A stretch of 64,000 bases of DNA from Candidatus Finniella inopinata (GTDB lineage Bacteria > Pseudomonadota > Alphaproteobacteria > Paracaedibacterales > CAIULA01), in the NCBI RefSeq assembly GCF_004210305.1, contig NZ_SCFB01000005.1, forward strand, positions 228,863-292,862. The letters are read 5' to 3'. A model generated the notes under the pieces. That model saw only the letters and a list, made by a program, of their open reading frames with translations. It was not told where the DNA came from and made no database searches. Of the stretch, positions 24,629 through 34,336 are shown piece by piece (positions within the stretch are counted from its first letter, which is position 1; each line of letters opens with the position of its first letter). The position numbers and the translations under genes are program-made.

Positions 24629-25039
24629 ATGTTATTACCTAAAAAAACAAAATTTAGAAAAGCTTTTAAAGGTCGTATTCACGGCCTGGCGAAGTCAGGA
24701 ACAACTGTTAGCTTTGGAACCTACGGCTTAAAGGCTGTCGAACCTGCGCGTATTACAGCGCGCCAGATTGAGGCAGCAAGAAGAGCTATAACACGTCATA
24801 TAAAGCGTGTTGGTAGAGTCTGGATACGTATCTTTCCTGACGTTCCTGTTTCCAGAAAGCCTGCAGAAGTGCGTATGGGAAGTGGAAAAGGTTCGCCTGA
24901 GTTTTGGGTTTGTCGTGTAAAGCCAGGACGTGTCATGTTTGAGCTTGACGGAGTGGCAGCAGATGTGGCAGAAAAGGCATTCGAGTTAGCTGCTGCCAAG
25001 TTGCCCATTGGAACACGATTTGTGAAACGAATGGCTTAG
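24629..25039 (+). CDS. rplP: 50S ribosomal protein L16
   Basis: 136 residues. L16 binds near the A-site tRNA elbow and is needed for late 50S assembly. [15 protein letters not shown] and [22 protein letters not shown] with [12 protein letters not shown] are diagnostic. The ribosome-binding site (GAG only) is weak, so translation may be coupled to rpsC. Confidence 0.97.
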   Translation: MLLPKKTKFRKAFKGRIHGLAKSGTTVSFGTYGLKAVEPARITARQIEAARRAITRHIKRVGRVWIRIFPDVPVSRKPAEVRMGSGKGSPEFWVCRVKPGRVMFELDGVAADVAEKAFELAAAKLPIGTRFVKRMA

Positions 25040-25059
25040 TTGTATTAAGGTTTATAGAA

Positions 25060-25251
25060 GTGAAATTTCAAGAACTTGCAAATAAAACAATATCTGAGCT
25101 TTATCAAAAAGCTTTGGATATTAAAAAAGAGATGCTGAATTTACGTATACAGGCCAAGGTTGGTCAGTTGACAAATTCCGCTAGAATTCGCGAATGTAGG
25201 CGTGACTTTGCCCGTATTCAAACAAAGATAAAACATATTAAAACCGTTTAA
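25060..25251 (+). CDS. rpmC: 50S ribosomal protein L29
   Basis: 63 residues, starting at GTG. L29 sits beside L23 at the tunnel exit. The long helical hairpin with [19 protein letters not shown] and a basic second helix matches the family. Confidence 0.94.
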   Translation: MKFQELANKTISELYQKALDIKKEMLNLRIQAKVGQLTNSARIRECRRDFARIQTKIKHIKTV

Positions 25252-25261
25252 GGGAAGATTC

Positions 25262-25498
25262 ATGCCTCGTCGTATTTTGCAAGGAATTGTTGTTAGTGAT
25301 AAGGGTGATAAAACACTTATCGTTCGTGTAGAAAAAAACGTTATGCACCCCCTGTATAAGAAAAATATAAAAAAACACAGCCGCTATGCGACCCATGATC
25401 CTGATAATAAGTATAAAACAGGAGACATGATTAGCATCATTGAATCAAAGCCCATTTCAAAAACAAAAAAATGGATTGTTTCTGAGCAGCCTGCTTAA
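25262..25498 (+). CDS. rpsQ: 30S ribosomal protein S17
   Basis: 78 residues. S17 is a primary 16S rRNA-binding protein with an OB fold. [22 protein letters not shown], the HPLYKK loop and [18 protein letters not shown] fit the family exactly. Confidence 0.96.
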   Translation: MPRRILQGIVVSDKGDKTLIVRVEKNVMHPLYKKNIKKHSRYATHDPDNKYKTGDMISIIESKPISKTKKWIVSEQPA

Positions 25499-25528
25499 TA
25501 AGTTTAAGAATAAAAGAGAGTTTAAGAG

Positions 25529-25897
25529 ATGATACAGGTTGAAAGTCGCTTAGATGTGGCAGATAATTCAGGAGCCAAAGAGGTCTTGTGTATCAAGGTT
25601 TTGGGTGGTTCTAAGCGCAGATATGCATCAGTAGGTGATGTTATAGTTGTTTCAATAAAGGATGCTATGCCACGTGGTAAGGTTAAAAAGGGGGACGTTC
25701 ATCGCGCAGTGATTGTACGAACAAAGCAGGCGATTAAAAGAATAGATGGTTCCTTCATAGAATTTGATCAAAACGCAGCCGTGTTAATAAATAAGCAAGG
25801 TGAGCCCATTGGAAGTCGTATTTTTGGCCCTGTTACGAGAGAGCTAAGATCTTCCGGTTATATGAAAATTATTTCTTTAGCCCCAGAGGTTATATAA
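25529..25897 (+). CDS. rplN: 50S ribosomal protein L14
   Basis: 122 residues, invariant length for the family. L14 takes part in intersubunit bridges and is the docking site of silencing factor Rsf[23 protein letters not shown] and [24 protein letters not shown] are diagnostic. First gene of the classical spc operon set. Confidence 0.97.
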   Translation: MIQVESRLDVADNSGAKEVLCIKVLGGSKRRYASVGDVIVVSIKDAMPRGKVKKGDVHRAVIVRTKQAIKRIDGSFIEFDQNAAVLINKQGEPIGSRIFGPVTRELRSSGYMKIISLAPEVI

Positions 25898-25898
25898 G

Positions 25899-26234
25899 AT
25901 GACACAACCTAAATTTAAAGTTAAGCGTGGTGACCTTGTTCAGGTTGTTGCAGGAAAAGATAAAGGGAAACAGGGATATATACTAAAGGTTGTTTTGGAT
26001 GATGCAAAAGCAACTGTAGAGGGTATTAATGTAGTTACAAGAAACTATAAGCCTTCCTCAACGAATCCTGGGGGTCCCACAAAAAAAAATCTTCCCATTC
26101 ATATCTCAAACTTATCTTTGGTAGACCCGTCTGACGGAAAGCCAGCAAAGGTTGGGTTTAAGATTCACGATGGTCAAAAAGTCCGATACTTTAAAAAGTC
26201 CGGAACAGTTTTGAATAATAATTTAAAGCCTTAA
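25899..26234 (+). CDS. rplX: 50S ribosomal protein L24
   Basis: 111 residues. L24 is an assembly initiator with an N-terminal KOW motif (VKRGDLVQVVAGKDKGKQGYIL). Starts one base after the rplN stop, implying coupled translation. Confidence 0.96.
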   Translation: MTQPKFKVKRGDLVQVVAGKDKGKQGYILKVVLDDAKATVEGINVVTRNYKPSSTNPGGPTKKNLPIHISNLSLVDPSDGKPAKVGFKIHDGQKVRYFKKSGTVLNNNLKP

Positions 26235-26246
26235 TAAATTGAGAGT

Positions 26247-26789
26247 ATGATGACTGGCTTAAAAGAAAAATATAAGACTCACATTAAATCCCAACTTATG
26301 AAGGATTTAGAAATTAGTAATGAATTTCGTACCCCCAGGGTTACTAAGATTGTTATTAATATGAGCGTGGGTGAGGCAACTCAGGACAGCAAAAAAATTC
26401 AGTTTGCTGTTGATGATATGACAGCTATTGCTGGTCAGAAACCTGTATTGACCAAGGCGAAAAAATCTATAGCTTCTTTTAAATTAAGAGAAGGTATGAA
26501 CATTGGAGCTAAGGTTACTCTTAGAAAAGATCGTATGTACGATTTTCTTGATCGTTTGATAAATATAGGTCTGCCTCGTGTTCGTGACTTTAGGGGATTG
26601 TCTAGGCGCAGTTTTGATGGTAAGGGGAACTATTCCTTGGGAATTAAAGAGCAGATAGTCTTTCCAGAGATAAACTACGATAAAGTTGATAAGATTCGTG
26701 GAATGGACATAACTGTTTGTACTACTGCTCAGACTGATGAAGAAGCGCTTCATCTTTTGAAAGCAATGAATTTTCCGTTTGCCAATTAG
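26247..26789 (+). CDS. rplE: 50S ribosomal protein L5
   Basis: 180 residues. L5 is part of the 5S rRNA complex and contacts the P-site t[27 protein letters not shown] and [30 protein letters not shown] are diagnostic. The second ATG immediately following is an equally good start. Confidence 0.97.
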   Translation: MMTGLKEKYKTHIKSQLMKDLEISNEFRTPRVTKIVINMSVGEATQDSKKIQFAVDDMTAIAGQKPVLTKAKKSIASFKLREGMNIGAKVTLRKDRMYDFLDRLINIGLPRVRDFRGLSRRSFDGKGNYSLGIKEQIVFPEINYDKVDKIRGMDITVCTTAQTDEEALHLLKAMNFPFAN

Positions 26790-26802
26790 ATAAGAGGATT
26801 GT

Positions 26803-27108
26803 ATGGCTAAGAGAAGCGCTATAGAAAACAATAATAAGAAAAGACGGTTGGCAGCAGGGAAGAGCCTGTTGAGGACGAGTTTAAAAAAAGTGATAAGTGA
26901 CAAAGCAACTGAATTTGAAGATCGCATACAAGCTGTTCATAAACTAGCTCAGCTTCCAAGGAATACAGCGCTTGTACGTGTGAGAAATCGTTGTGAGGTT
27001 ACTGGTCGTCCACGTAGTTTTTATAGAAAATTTAAAATGTCTCGTATAGCTTTACGAGAGTTAGGTTCACAAGGGTTGATACCCGGTTTAGTTAAATCAA
27101 GTTGGTAG
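26803..27108 (+). CDS. rpsN: 30S ribosomal protein S14
   Basis: 101 residues, the long zinc-free form of S14. The conserved [26 protein letters not shown] is present with a single Cys in place of the CxxC pairs of the short zinc form, so this is the C-minus paralogue usual in alphaproteobacteria. Confidence 0.97.
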   Translation: MAKRSAIENNNKKRRLAAGKSLLRTSLKKVISDKATEFEDRIQAVHKLAQLPRNTALVRVRNRCEVTGRPRSFYRKFKMSRIALRELGSQGLIPGLVKSSW

Positions 27109-27112
27109 TAAA

Positions 27113-27511
27113 ATGACGATATTAGATCCCATTGGCGACTTATTAACAAGAATTAGAAATGCACACATGATAGGTAAAACATCTGTGCTTTCTCCTGCTT
27201 CGAAGGCTCGCGCCAGAGTTTTAGATGTATTGCTCGAAGAAGGATACATTCGAGGATACACCAAAGATATTGATGACAGAGGGCACCCAACCTTAAAGGT
27301 TGAGCTCAAATATCATGAAGGTGCACCTGTAATTCGTAACATTAAGCGTGTTTCAACACCTGGTAGAAGGGTTTATTCTTCCATTAAAGATTTGCCACAT
27401 GTTTATAATGGTTTAGGTATTAATATACTTTCGACTTCCCAGGGTGTGATGTCTGATGTTAAAGCACGTCAGTTATCCGTTAGTGGCGAAGTTATTTGTT
27501 CTGTATTTTAG
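27113..27511 (+). CDS. rpsH: 30S ribosomal protein S8
   Basis: 132 residues. S8 binds the central domain of 16S rRNA and represses the spc operon in E. coli. It begins [19 protein letters not shown] and ends with [26 protein letters not shown], both conserved. Four bases separate it from rpsN. Confidence 0.97.
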   Translation: MTILDPIGDLLTRIRNAHMIGKTSVLSPASKARARVLDVLLEEGYIRGYTKDIDDRGHPTLKVELKYHEGAPVIRNIKRVSTPGRRVYSSIKDLPHVYNGLGINILSTSQGVMSDVKARQLSVSGEVICSVF

Positions 27512-27520
27512 GATTATAAG

Positions 27521-28054
27521 ATGTCAAGAGTCGGTAAAAGCGAAATCGTTGTTCCAAACTCAGTGACCTGGTCTCAGGCTGGGCAAACTCTTTCCTTCAA
27601 GGGAAAGTTAGGTGCTGGAGAATATTCTCTTCCTGAAGTTATTTTATTGGAAAAAACTGATAATGGAATAAAGTTAGTCCCTGCAAATGAGCAGACTTCT
27701 ACGAGAAGAATATGGGGCACGACACAACGCAATGTTCAAAATATTGTAAAAGGCATCGATAACGGTTTTACACTTAATATTGATTTGGTTGGTGTAGGAT
27801 ATAAGGCGGCTGTTGCCGGGAGCAAGTTGACGATGCAACTTGGTTTTAGCCATGATGTTGTGTTTGATATACCCTCTGATTTGACAATTAAATGTGAAAA
27901 GCCAACTAGTATTGCTATAACGGGTGCTTCTAAACAGAGAGTTGGTCAAATTGGCGCTGTTCTGTGTTCACATCGTCCTCCAGAGCCATATAAAGGCAAA
28001 GGTATGATTCGACAGAATGAGTTTGTCGTAAGAAAAGAAGGAAAGAAGAAGTAA
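27521..28054 (+). CDS. rplF: 50S ribosomal protein L6
   Basis: 177 residues. L6 lies near the sarcin-ricin loop and L7/L12 stalk base. [32 protein letters not shown] and [26 protein letters not shown] are diagnostic; the last usually reads KGKGIRY, so this C-terminal segment has diverged slightly. Confidence 0.97.
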   Translation: MSRVGKSEIVVPNSVTWSQAGQTLSFKGKLGAGEYSLPEVILLEKTDNGIKLVPANEQTSTRRIWGTTQRNVQNIVKGIDNGFTLNIDLVGVGYKAAVAGSKLTMQLGFSHDVVFDIPSDLTIKCEKPTSIAITGASKQRVGQIGAVLCSHRPPEPYKGKGMIRQNEFVVRKEGKKK

Positions 28055-28055
28055 G

Positions 28056-28415
28056 ATGACAACATCTGCAGAATTACGCAATAAAAGAAAAGATCGTCAG
28101 CGTACAAAACTAAAAAAAGTTTCACCTGATAAGTTACGTTTAACTGTTCATCGTACTAATAAGAATATGTATGCCCAGATAATCGATGATAACCAATCTA
28201 AGACACTTGCTTGTTCCTCAACTTTAAGTGAGGAAGCAAAGCAACTCAAATCACGATCTAACAAAGAGGCTGCTACTTTAGTTGGTAAACTTATTGCCCA
28301 GGAAGCACTAAAAAAGGGTATAACTGAAGTCGCATTTGACCGTTCAGGTTTTTTGTATCATGGACGTATTCAAGCGTTAGCAGAAGCAGCGCGCGAACAT
28401 GGATTAAAATTTTAG
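28056..28415 (+). CDS. rplR: 50S ribosomal protein L18
   Basis: 119 residues. L18 binds 5S rRNA together with L5. [47 protein letters not shown] and the basic N-terminus fit the family. Starts one base after the rplF stop. Confidence 0.97.
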   Translation: MTTSAELRNKRKDRQRTKLKKVSPDKLRLTVHRTNKNMYAQIIDDNQSKTLACSSTLSEEAKQLKSRSNKEAATLVGKLIAQEALKKGITEVAFDRSGFLYHGRIQALAEAAREHGLKF

Positions 28416-28428
28416 GATTAACGAATAA

Positions 28429-29004
28429 ATGGCAAGACCTTCATCAAACGAAAATTCAAAAGAAGACCAACAACTCGTTGAAAAACTCGTCAGCGTAAGA
28501 CGTGTTACAAAAGTTGTTAAGGGTGGTAAAACCATGCGTTTCTCAGCTCTTGTAGTTGTTGGCGATGGGCGTGGCCGTGTAGGCTATGCCAATGGTAAGG
28601 CGCGTGAAGTTCCAGATGCAGTTAGAAAAGCTTCTGAGAAGGCCCGTAAAGCAATGATTCGTGTTCCACTTCGTGAAGGAAGAACATTACACCATGACGT
28701 ACATGCGCGTGTTGGCGCCAGTCGTGTGTTTTTAAGGACAGCTTCCGCAGGAACTGGTGTTATTGCTGGTGGTGCGATGCGTGCCGTTTTTGAAGCTTTG
28801 GGCTTGCATGATGTCGTTAGTAAGTCGGTTGGGACGCCCAATTATCACAATGTGGTGCGGGCGACAATCGAGGCCTTGAAGTCAGTTTGTTCACCCCGTC
28901 AAATATCAACAAAACTTGGGAAAAAGCTAAGTGATATTGTTGCGCGTCGTGATACTCCTAAGGCAGGTGCAGGGTCATTAGAACTTACTGACGCCAACAG
29001 CTAA
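28429..29004 (+). CDS. rpsE: 30S ribosomal protein S5
   Basis: 191 residues. S5 is involved in decoding accuracy and lies beside S4 at the mRNA entry. The double-stranded-RNA-binding fold VVKGGKTMRFSALVVVGDGRGRVGYANGKAREVPDA and the C-terminal domain with SAGTGVIAGGAMRAVFEALGLHDVVSKSVG are intact. Confidence 0.97.
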   Translation: MARPSSNENSKEDQQLVEKLVSVRRVTKVVKGGKTMRFSALVVVGDGRGRVGYANGKAREVPDAVRKASEKARKAMIRVPLREGRTLHHDVHARVGASRVFLRTASAGTGVIAGGAMRAVFEALGLHDVVSKSVGTPNYHNVVRATIEALKSVCSPRQISTKLGKKLSDIVARRDTPKAGAGSLELTDANS

Positions 29005-29034
29005 TCATAAACAAGACGAATAGAGTTTTTTATA

Positions 29035-29247
29035 ATGGCAACGAAAAAAAAGACGACTGAAATTGTGAAAACAATGTTAAAAGTACAACAGTATGGAAGT
29101 GCGATTCGTCGTGATGGACGTCAACGGCTTTATTTAAAGTCATTAGGCCTAGGCAGAGTGAATTCTATACGAGAGCTTGAGGATAATCAAACCGTTAGGG
29201 CGTTATTGTCTAAGCTTACACACATGGTACGAATCGTTTCAGAGTAA
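29035..29247 (+). CDS. rpmD: 50S ribosomal protein L30
   Basis: 70 residues, about ten longer than the typical bacterial L30 because of a Lys-rich N-terminus (MATKKKTTEIVKT). The core RRDGRQRLYLKSLGLGRVNSIRELEDNQTVRALLSKLTHMVRIV is conserved. Confidence 0.94.
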   Translation: MATKKKTTEIVKTMLKVQQYGSAIRRDGRQRLYLKSLGLGRVNSIRELEDNQTVRALLSKLTHMVRIVSE

Positions 29248-29271
29248 TTTTTTTTGGTTAAGGATCAAAAA

Positions 29272-29733
29272 ATGGAATTTCAATTAAATACTATTAAAGA
29301 CAATCTTGGAGCCCGCGTTGGTAAAAAGGTTTTAGGACGCGGTATTGGATCTGGTCTTGGAAAGACCTCCGGGAGAGGTGGTAAAGGACAAACTGCACGT
29401 AGCGGCGTGGCCATTAATGGATTTGAAGGCGGGCAAACACCGATATACAGACGTTTACCGAAACGTGGTTTCGTTAACATCCACAGAATGTCTATGTATG
29501 AAATTGATTTTAACAAGATCAACCACATCGTCTCGAAGGGTCTTTTGCCTGAAGGCGGTCAGATTGATAGAGCCTTGTTGATTCAGCATCGCTATATGCC
29601 GAAACATATCGAAGGGGTTTCGTTGATAGCGAATGGTGTTCTGCAGTCACCAGTTAAGGTTGCCGTCACCCGTGCCAGCAAAAATGCCCAAGAATTGCTT
29701 GAAAAAGCTGGTGGTTCTCTCGTCATTGAGTAA
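29272..29733 (+). CDS. rplO: 50S ribosomal protein L15
   Basis: 153 residues. L15 is a late-assembly protein. [41 protein letters not shown] is the invariant glycine-rich start. I take the ATG at 29272 because AAGGA lies seven bases upstream; the upstream TTG at 29254 overlaps that site. Confidence 0.96.
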   Translation: MEFQLNTIKDNLGARVGKKVLGRGIGSGLGKTSGRGGKGQTARSGVAINGFEGGQTPIYRRLPKRGFVNIHRMSMYEIDFNKINHIVSKGLLPEGGQIDRALLIQHRYMPKHIEGVSLIANGVLQSPVKVAVTRASKNAQELLEKAGGSLVIE

Positions 29734-29758
29734 AAAATATTTTTAGAACAGGTTTGTA

Positions 29759-31099
29759 ATGTCTTCTGCAATAGAACAATTAGCGGCAAGTATTAGTCTC
29801 TCATCTTTCAAAAAGGCCGAAGATTTAAAAAAACGAATTTGGTTTACACTGGCCGCTTTGGTTATCTATCGTATTGGTACTTACGTTCCACTTCCCGGTA
29901 TTAACCCTTTAATTATTGCTGAGTTTGCTCGTAACAATTCTGGCGGCATATTGGGAATTCTTGATATGTTTTCCGGCGGTGCGATTGGTCGTATGACAAT
30001 TTTCTCACTGAACATCATGCCTTACATTTCTGCCAGCATCATCGTGCAGTTGTTAACATCTGTTTCCCCTCACATGGAAGCCCTAAAGAAAGAGGGTGAG
30101 AGCGGAAAGCGTAAATTGAATCAATACACACGATACGGGACAGTTTTGTTAGCCTGCATTCAAGCATTTGGTATTGCTGCCGGTTTGGAAAAAATTACCG
30201 GTCACACAGGCCCAGCTGTTATCGATCCTGGATTTATATTTCGATTGACTACCGTTGTTACATTAACAGGTGGTACTCTTTTCATAATGTGGTTGGGTGA
30301 ACAAATAACCTCACGTGGTATTGGGAATGGAACTTCGCTTATCATTTATTCAGGTATCGTAGCAAACTTGCCCCAAGCCGTCTTTAATACATTTGAATTG
30401 GGTCGCCAAGGGGCGCTCTCCGCTATCGTCATCATTTCAATTTTATCTATGATTGCATTAGTTATCGGCTATATCGTCTTTATGGAAAAGGCGCAAAGAA
30501 GAATTCCTATACAATACCCAAAGCGTCAAGTGTCGGCTAATATGCCGGCTGTTTCGCAGAGTACCCATTTGCCTTTAAAGCTGAATAGTGCGGGTGTTAT
30601 TCCACCGATTTTTGCATCATCTTTATTGCTTTTGCCTGCTACAATTGTTGGATTTTCTAGTCCAGACCCCGATTCATGGTGGGCAGTCTTTGCTAGGGTA
30701 TTTAGTCATGGACATCCTCTCTACATCGCCTTATTCGTATCATTAATTATCTTCTTCGCTTTCTTTTATACCGCCCTCATGTTTAATCCTGCAGAAACAG
30801 CGGAGAATTTAAGAAAGATGGGTACCTACGTTCCTGGTGTTAGGCCTGGTCAACAGACAGTAGATTATTTGGATTACGTTTTGACAAGATTGACGGCTGT
30901 GGGTGCTTTGTATCTGGCTTCAATTTGTGTGTTGCCTGAACTAATACTCTCGCGGGTCTCTTTACCCTTTTATTTTGGTGGGACTAGTTTGCTTATCGTG
31001 GTAAGTGTTACAATTGATACGATCTCTCAGGTTCAATCCCATTTGGTTGCGCACCAATATGAAGGTCTTATTAAAAAATCAAAGCTCAAAGGTAAGTAA
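29759..31099 (+). CDS. secY: Preprotein translocase channel subunit SecY
   Basis: 446 residues with ten hydrophobic segments. SecY forms the protein-conducting channel with SecE (4328) and SecG. GTYVPLPGIN, the plug-region LGILDMFSGGAIGRMTIFSLNIMPYISASI and the cytoplasmic-loop segment RRIPIQYPKRQ are diagnostic. It is co-transcribed with the spc genes and would export the many signal-peptide proteins downstream. Confidence 0.98.
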   Translation: MSSAIEQLAASISLSSFKKAEDLKKRIWFTLAALVIYRIGTYVPLPGINPLIIAEFARNNSGGILGILDMFSGGAIGRMTIFSLNIMPYISASIIVQLLTSVSPHMEALKKEGESGKRKLNQYTRYGTVLLACIQAFGIAAGLEKITGHTGPAVIDPGFIFRLTTVVTLTGGTLFIMWLGEQITSRGIGNGTSLIIYSGIVANLPQAVFNTFELGRQGALSAIVIISILSMIALVIGYIVFMEKAQRRIPIQYPKRQVSANMPAVSQSTHLPLKLNSAGVIPPIFASSLLLLPATIVGFSSPDPDSWWAVFARVFSHGHPLYIALFVSLIIFFAFFYTALMFNPAETAENLRKMGTYVPGVRPGQQTVDYLDYVLTRLTAVGALYLASICVLPELILSRVSLPFYFGGTSLLIVVSVTIDTISQVQSHLVAHQYEGLIKKSKLKGK

Positions 31100-31104
31100 A
31101 CTTT

Positions 31105-31752
31105 ATGATCTTGGTTTTTTTGGGCCCCCCGGGATGTGGGAAGGGCACCCAGTCTCAATTCTTAAAAGATACCCATGGTTTTTGTCATTTGTCGACAGGC
31201 GATCTCCTCCGCACAGAAGTGCATTCCCAAAGTCAACTTGGTTTGCAGATAGCTTCGACAATCAACAACGGCCTTTTTGTTAATGACCAAATAATATTGG
31301 ATATTATCAAAAAAAGCCTTGAACAAGCAGAGACAAGGGATGTACTATTTGATGGATTTCCGCGTTCCCTGGTTCAGGCCAAGGCATTAGATAATGTTCT
31401 TGATGAGCAGAATTTAAAAATTGATTGTGTTGTTAGTTTTTCAATTGCAGAGGATGCACTTGTGGATAGAATAACAGGTCGATTTAATTGTGTTGACTGT
31501 GGGCGGGTGTATCACGAAAAAAACAACAAGCCTCAGGTAGAAGGAATTTGTGATACCTGCGGTGGTAAGCGATTTGTATCACGTGAGGATGATAGTAAGG
31601 AAAGTCTCGAAAAGCGTTTAAAGATTTATTACGAAAGCACCTATCCGCTTATCAATTATTATAAAGAAAAGGGTCTATTGATTGAAATTGATTCATCGCA
31701 AAATTTAGACAATGTGAAGAGTCAAATAGTGTCAGTCATTAACCGGTTTTAA
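31105..31752 (+). CDS. adk: Adenylate kinase with zinc-type LID domain
   Basis: 215 residues. Adenylate kinase interconverts AMP and ATP with ADP. The P-loop [10 protein letters not shown] is at residues 7-16 and FDGFPRSL is the AMP-binding segment. The LID domain carries four Cys as CVDC and CDTC, the zinc-binding form common in Gram-positive and some alphaproteobacterial enzymes, rather than the zinc-free LID of E. coli. The secY-adk-rpsM order is conserved widely. Confidence 0.97.
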   Translation: MILVFLGPPGCGKGTQSQFLKDTHGFCHLSTGDLLRTEVHSQSQLGLQIASTINNGLFVNDQIILDIIKKSLEQAETRDVLFDGFPRSLVQAKALDNVLDEQNLKIDCVVSFSIAEDALVDRITGRFNCVDCGRVYHEKNNKPQVEGICDTCGGKRFVSREDDSKESLEKRLKIYYESTYPLINYYKEKGLLIEIDSSQNLDNVKSQIVSVINRF

Positions 31753-31774
31753 GTCACATTTAAGGAGAAAAAAC

Positions 31775-32152
31775 GTGGCACGTATTGCAGGTGTAAACAT
31801 ACCAACCCAGAAAAAAGCGGTCATTTCTTTGACCTATATTTTTGGTATTGGCAATTATCGCGCTCAACAAATTATGGCCGAAGCAAATGTGAATATCGAG
31901 AAGCGAGTCAATGAGCTGACTGATCAAGAGGTCATCAAGATTAGAGAAGTCATCGATCGCGGTTTTCAAGTTGAAGGTGATTTGAGACGAGAAGTTTCGA
32001 TGAACATAAAGCGCTTGAAGGACCTGCGTTGCTATCGCGGAATGCGTCATAGTCGAGGCCTTCCTGTTAGAGGTCAAAGAACGCATACGAACGCAAGAAC
32101 ACGTAAAGGTAAGGCAGTTCCAATTGCTGGCAAAAAGATGGTTGGGAAATAA
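31775..32152 (+). CDS. rpsM: 30S ribosomal protein S13
   Basis: 125 residues, starting at GTG after AAGGAGAAAAAAC. S13 contacts the P-site tRNA and bridges to the 50[26 protein letters not shown] and the basic tail [24 protein letters not shown] are diagnostic. No rpmJ lies between adk and rpsM. Confidence 0.97.
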   Translation: MARIAGVNIPTQKKAVISLTYIFGIGNYRAQQIMAEANVNIEKRVNELTDQEVIKIREVIDRGFQVEGDLRREVSMNIKRLKDLRCYRGMRHSRGLPVRGQRTHTNARTRKGKAVPIAGKKMVGK

Positions 32153-32171
32153 ACAAGGAAGTTAATGATTT

Positions 32172-32564
32172 ATGGCACAAAAGTCTGCAGGACGCATAAA
32201 GCGTAGAGAAAGAAAAAATATTGTAACTGCGGTTGCGCATATCAATGCAACATTTAACAATACACTTGTTACGATTAGTGATGAACAAGGAAACGCGATT
32301 TCATGGTGTTCATCAGGAATGATGGGATTTAAAGGGTCGCGGAAATCAACACCCTACGCTGCCCAGATAGCAGCGGAAGAAGCTGGAAAAAAGGCAGCAG
32401 AACATGGTGTTAAAACTGTTAGCGTAATTGTTAAGGGTCCAGGATCAGGACGTGAAACGGCATTGAGAGCGTTACAATCAGTTGGTTTTAATATAACCTC
32501 AGTTCGTGATGTAACCCCAGTTCCGCATAATGGTTGCCGCCCTCCAAAGCGCCGACGCGTGTAA
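32172..32564 (+). CDS. rpsK: 30S ribosomal protein S11
   Basis: 130 residues. S11 lies on the platform near the E site. [23 protein letters not shown] and the C-terminal [16 protein letters not shown] are diagnostic. Confidence 0.97.
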   Translation: MAQKSAGRIKRRERKNIVTAVAHINATFNNTLVTISDEQGNAISWCSSGMMGFKGSRKSTPYAAQIAAEEAGKKAAEHGVKTVSVIVKGPGSGRETALRALQSVGFNITSVRDVTPVPHNGCRPPKRRRV

Positions 32565-32608
32565 GAAAACACGAGTCCCACTATAAAGCTTAACTATGAG
32601 GTGCTAAT

Positions 32609-33628
32609 GTGATTGAAATGAATTGGCAGACGTTGATTAAATCCGACAAATTAAACGTAAAGTATTTAGATGCCAATCTAAGAGAAGCCGAAATTATTGT
32701 TGAACCTTTGGAAAGAGGTTTTGCAATGACTTTGGGTAACGCTTTAAGACGAGTTTTGTTATCTTCCTTGCAGGGGTCTGCAATTACATCTGTTAAGATA
32801 GAGGGTGTTTTGCATGAGTTCTCAGCTATCCCGGGTGTCCTTGAGGATGTAACAGATATAGTTTTAAACTTAAAAACTATTGGTGTGAAGCTTCACTCAG
32901 AATTGCCAAAAAAAGTTCGCATTTCTGTTGTTGGTCCTAAAATCGTTAGAGCTAAAGACATACAGGCAACGGCTGATGTTGAGCTTTTGGATCCAGAAGC
33001 TGTGATATGCACACTTGAAAAAGATGCTCAATTGAATATGGAATTGGTCATTCAAAACGGGAAATCTTATGTGCTGGCATCCCAGCATATTTATGAAGAC
33101 AAACCGATTGGACTTATTCCTATTGATTCGATTTTCAGTCCAGTGAAGCAAGTTGTTTATAAGGTTGAGCAAACCCGTGTTGGTCAACGGACAGACTATG
33201 ATAAATTGACAATGCGTATTAAAACAGATGGTTCAATTAAGCCAGATGATGCAATAGGTTATGCAGCAAGAATTTTACAAGATCAATTTCAGCAGTTCAT
33301 TAATTTTGATGAACCTAAGATTCATGAAAAGCGTGAGGCAAAAGACGAATTGCCGTTTAACCACAATTTGTTGAAAAAGGTCGATGAATTAGAGTTGTCA
33401 GTTCGTTCAGCCAACTGTTTGAAGAATGAGAATATTTTCTACATCGGAGATTTGGTGCAAAAGTCTGAAAACGATATGTTGAAGACTCCAAACTTTGGGC
33501 GTAAGTCTTTGAATGAAATTAAAGAAGTTCTTGGTCAAATGGGTCTTGGTTTCGGAATGAACATACCGACATGGCCGCCAGAGAACATTGATGAATTGGC
33601 CAAAACCCTTGAAGATCCCTTTAATTAA
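32609..33628 (+). CDS. rpoA: DNA-directed RNA polymerase alpha subunit
   Basis: 339 residues. The N-terminal domain dimerises and nucleates the polymerase ([25 protein letters not shown]); the C-terminal domain that binds UP elements and activators includes [25 protein letters not shown] and [22 protein letters not shown]. The GTG at 32609 has TGAGGTG five bases upstream; an ATG three codons later is an alternative. Confidence 0.98.
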   Translation: MIEMNWQTLIKSDKLNVKYLDANLREAEIIVEPLERGFAMTLGNALRRVLLSSLQGSAITSVKIEGVLHEFSAIPGVLEDVTDIVLNLKTIGVKLHSELPKKVRISVVGPKIVRAKDIQATADVELLDPEAVICTLEKDAQLNMELVIQNGKSYVLASQHIYEDKPIGLIPIDSIFSPVKQVVYKVEQTRVGQRTDYDKLTMRIKTDGSIKPDDAIGYAARILQDQFQQFINFDEPKIHEKREAKDELPFNHNLLKKVDELELSVRSANCLKNENIFYIGDLVQKSENDMLKTPNFGRKSLNEIKEVLGQMGLGFGMNIPTWPPENIDELAKTLEDPFN

Positions 33629-33662
33629 AATGAATTATTAAGAAGAAAAAGTAGGATACAAA

Positions 33663-34055
33663 ATGAGACATAAGATTTCGGGCCGTAAGCTGAATCGGAC
33701 AAGTTCGCACCGCAAAGCCCTTTTCATGAATATGGCCCAGGCTCTTATTCAACATGAACAAATTAAAACAACCCTTCCTAAGGCTAAAGAATTAAGGCCT
33801 ATCGTGGAAAGGTTGATAACCCTGGGTAAAAAGGGAACATTAGCATCACGCCGCCAGGCAATATCGCAAATTCAAGATAAGGTCTGCGTTTCTAAACTGA
33901 TAGATTCCCTTTCAAAAAGGTTTGCAGATCGAGCAGGGGGATATACACGCATTATGAAATCTGGCTTTCGTTATGGTGATAATGCACCAATGGCTGTGAT
34001 TGAGTTTGTTGATTTCGATCCGACAGTTCAAGTTTCGAAGGAATTAGAAGTTTAA
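33663..34055 (+). CDS. rplQ: 50S ribosomal protein L17
   Basis: 130 residues. L17 lies near the tunnel exit. [46 protein letters not shown] is diagnostic. Last gene of the ribosomal superoperon, followed by a clear terminator. Confidence 0.97.
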   Translation: MRHKISGRKLNRTSSHRKALFMNMAQALIQHEQIKTTLPKAKELRPIVERLITLGKKGTLASRRQAISQIQDKVCVSKLIDSLSKRFADRAGGYTRIMKSGFRYGDNAPMAVIEFVDFDPTVQVSKELEV

Positions 34056-34088
34056 TTTCAATACTAATAATTACATTTGTTACAGAGA

Positions 34089-34117
34089 AAGGATGCTTTG
34101 AGGGCATCCTTTTTTTT
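34089..34117 (+). terminator. Rho-independent terminator after rplQ
   Basis: An 8-bp stem (AAGGATGC/GCATCCTT) with a seven-base loop runs into a continuous T stretch. It closes the ribosomal block. The 220 bases beyond it are AT-rich and hold no gene. Confidence 0.88.
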
Positions 34118-34336
34118 ATGTTATCCCTAATTTAGGTGACTTATGGAGACCATGGTCTTCACGAGAATTATTTTATGCGCTTTGATGGGGGGAAAAACTT
34201 TTTTTTCTCATAATTAAGGGTAAATTTTTTAATAATAATAATTGATTTTTCCCAGCAGATAGGATTATTTTAGTTTGCAATTGAAATAAAACTTAAATTT
34301 ATAGACCTTTATAGTAAATTTTGTTTAAAATGTTGT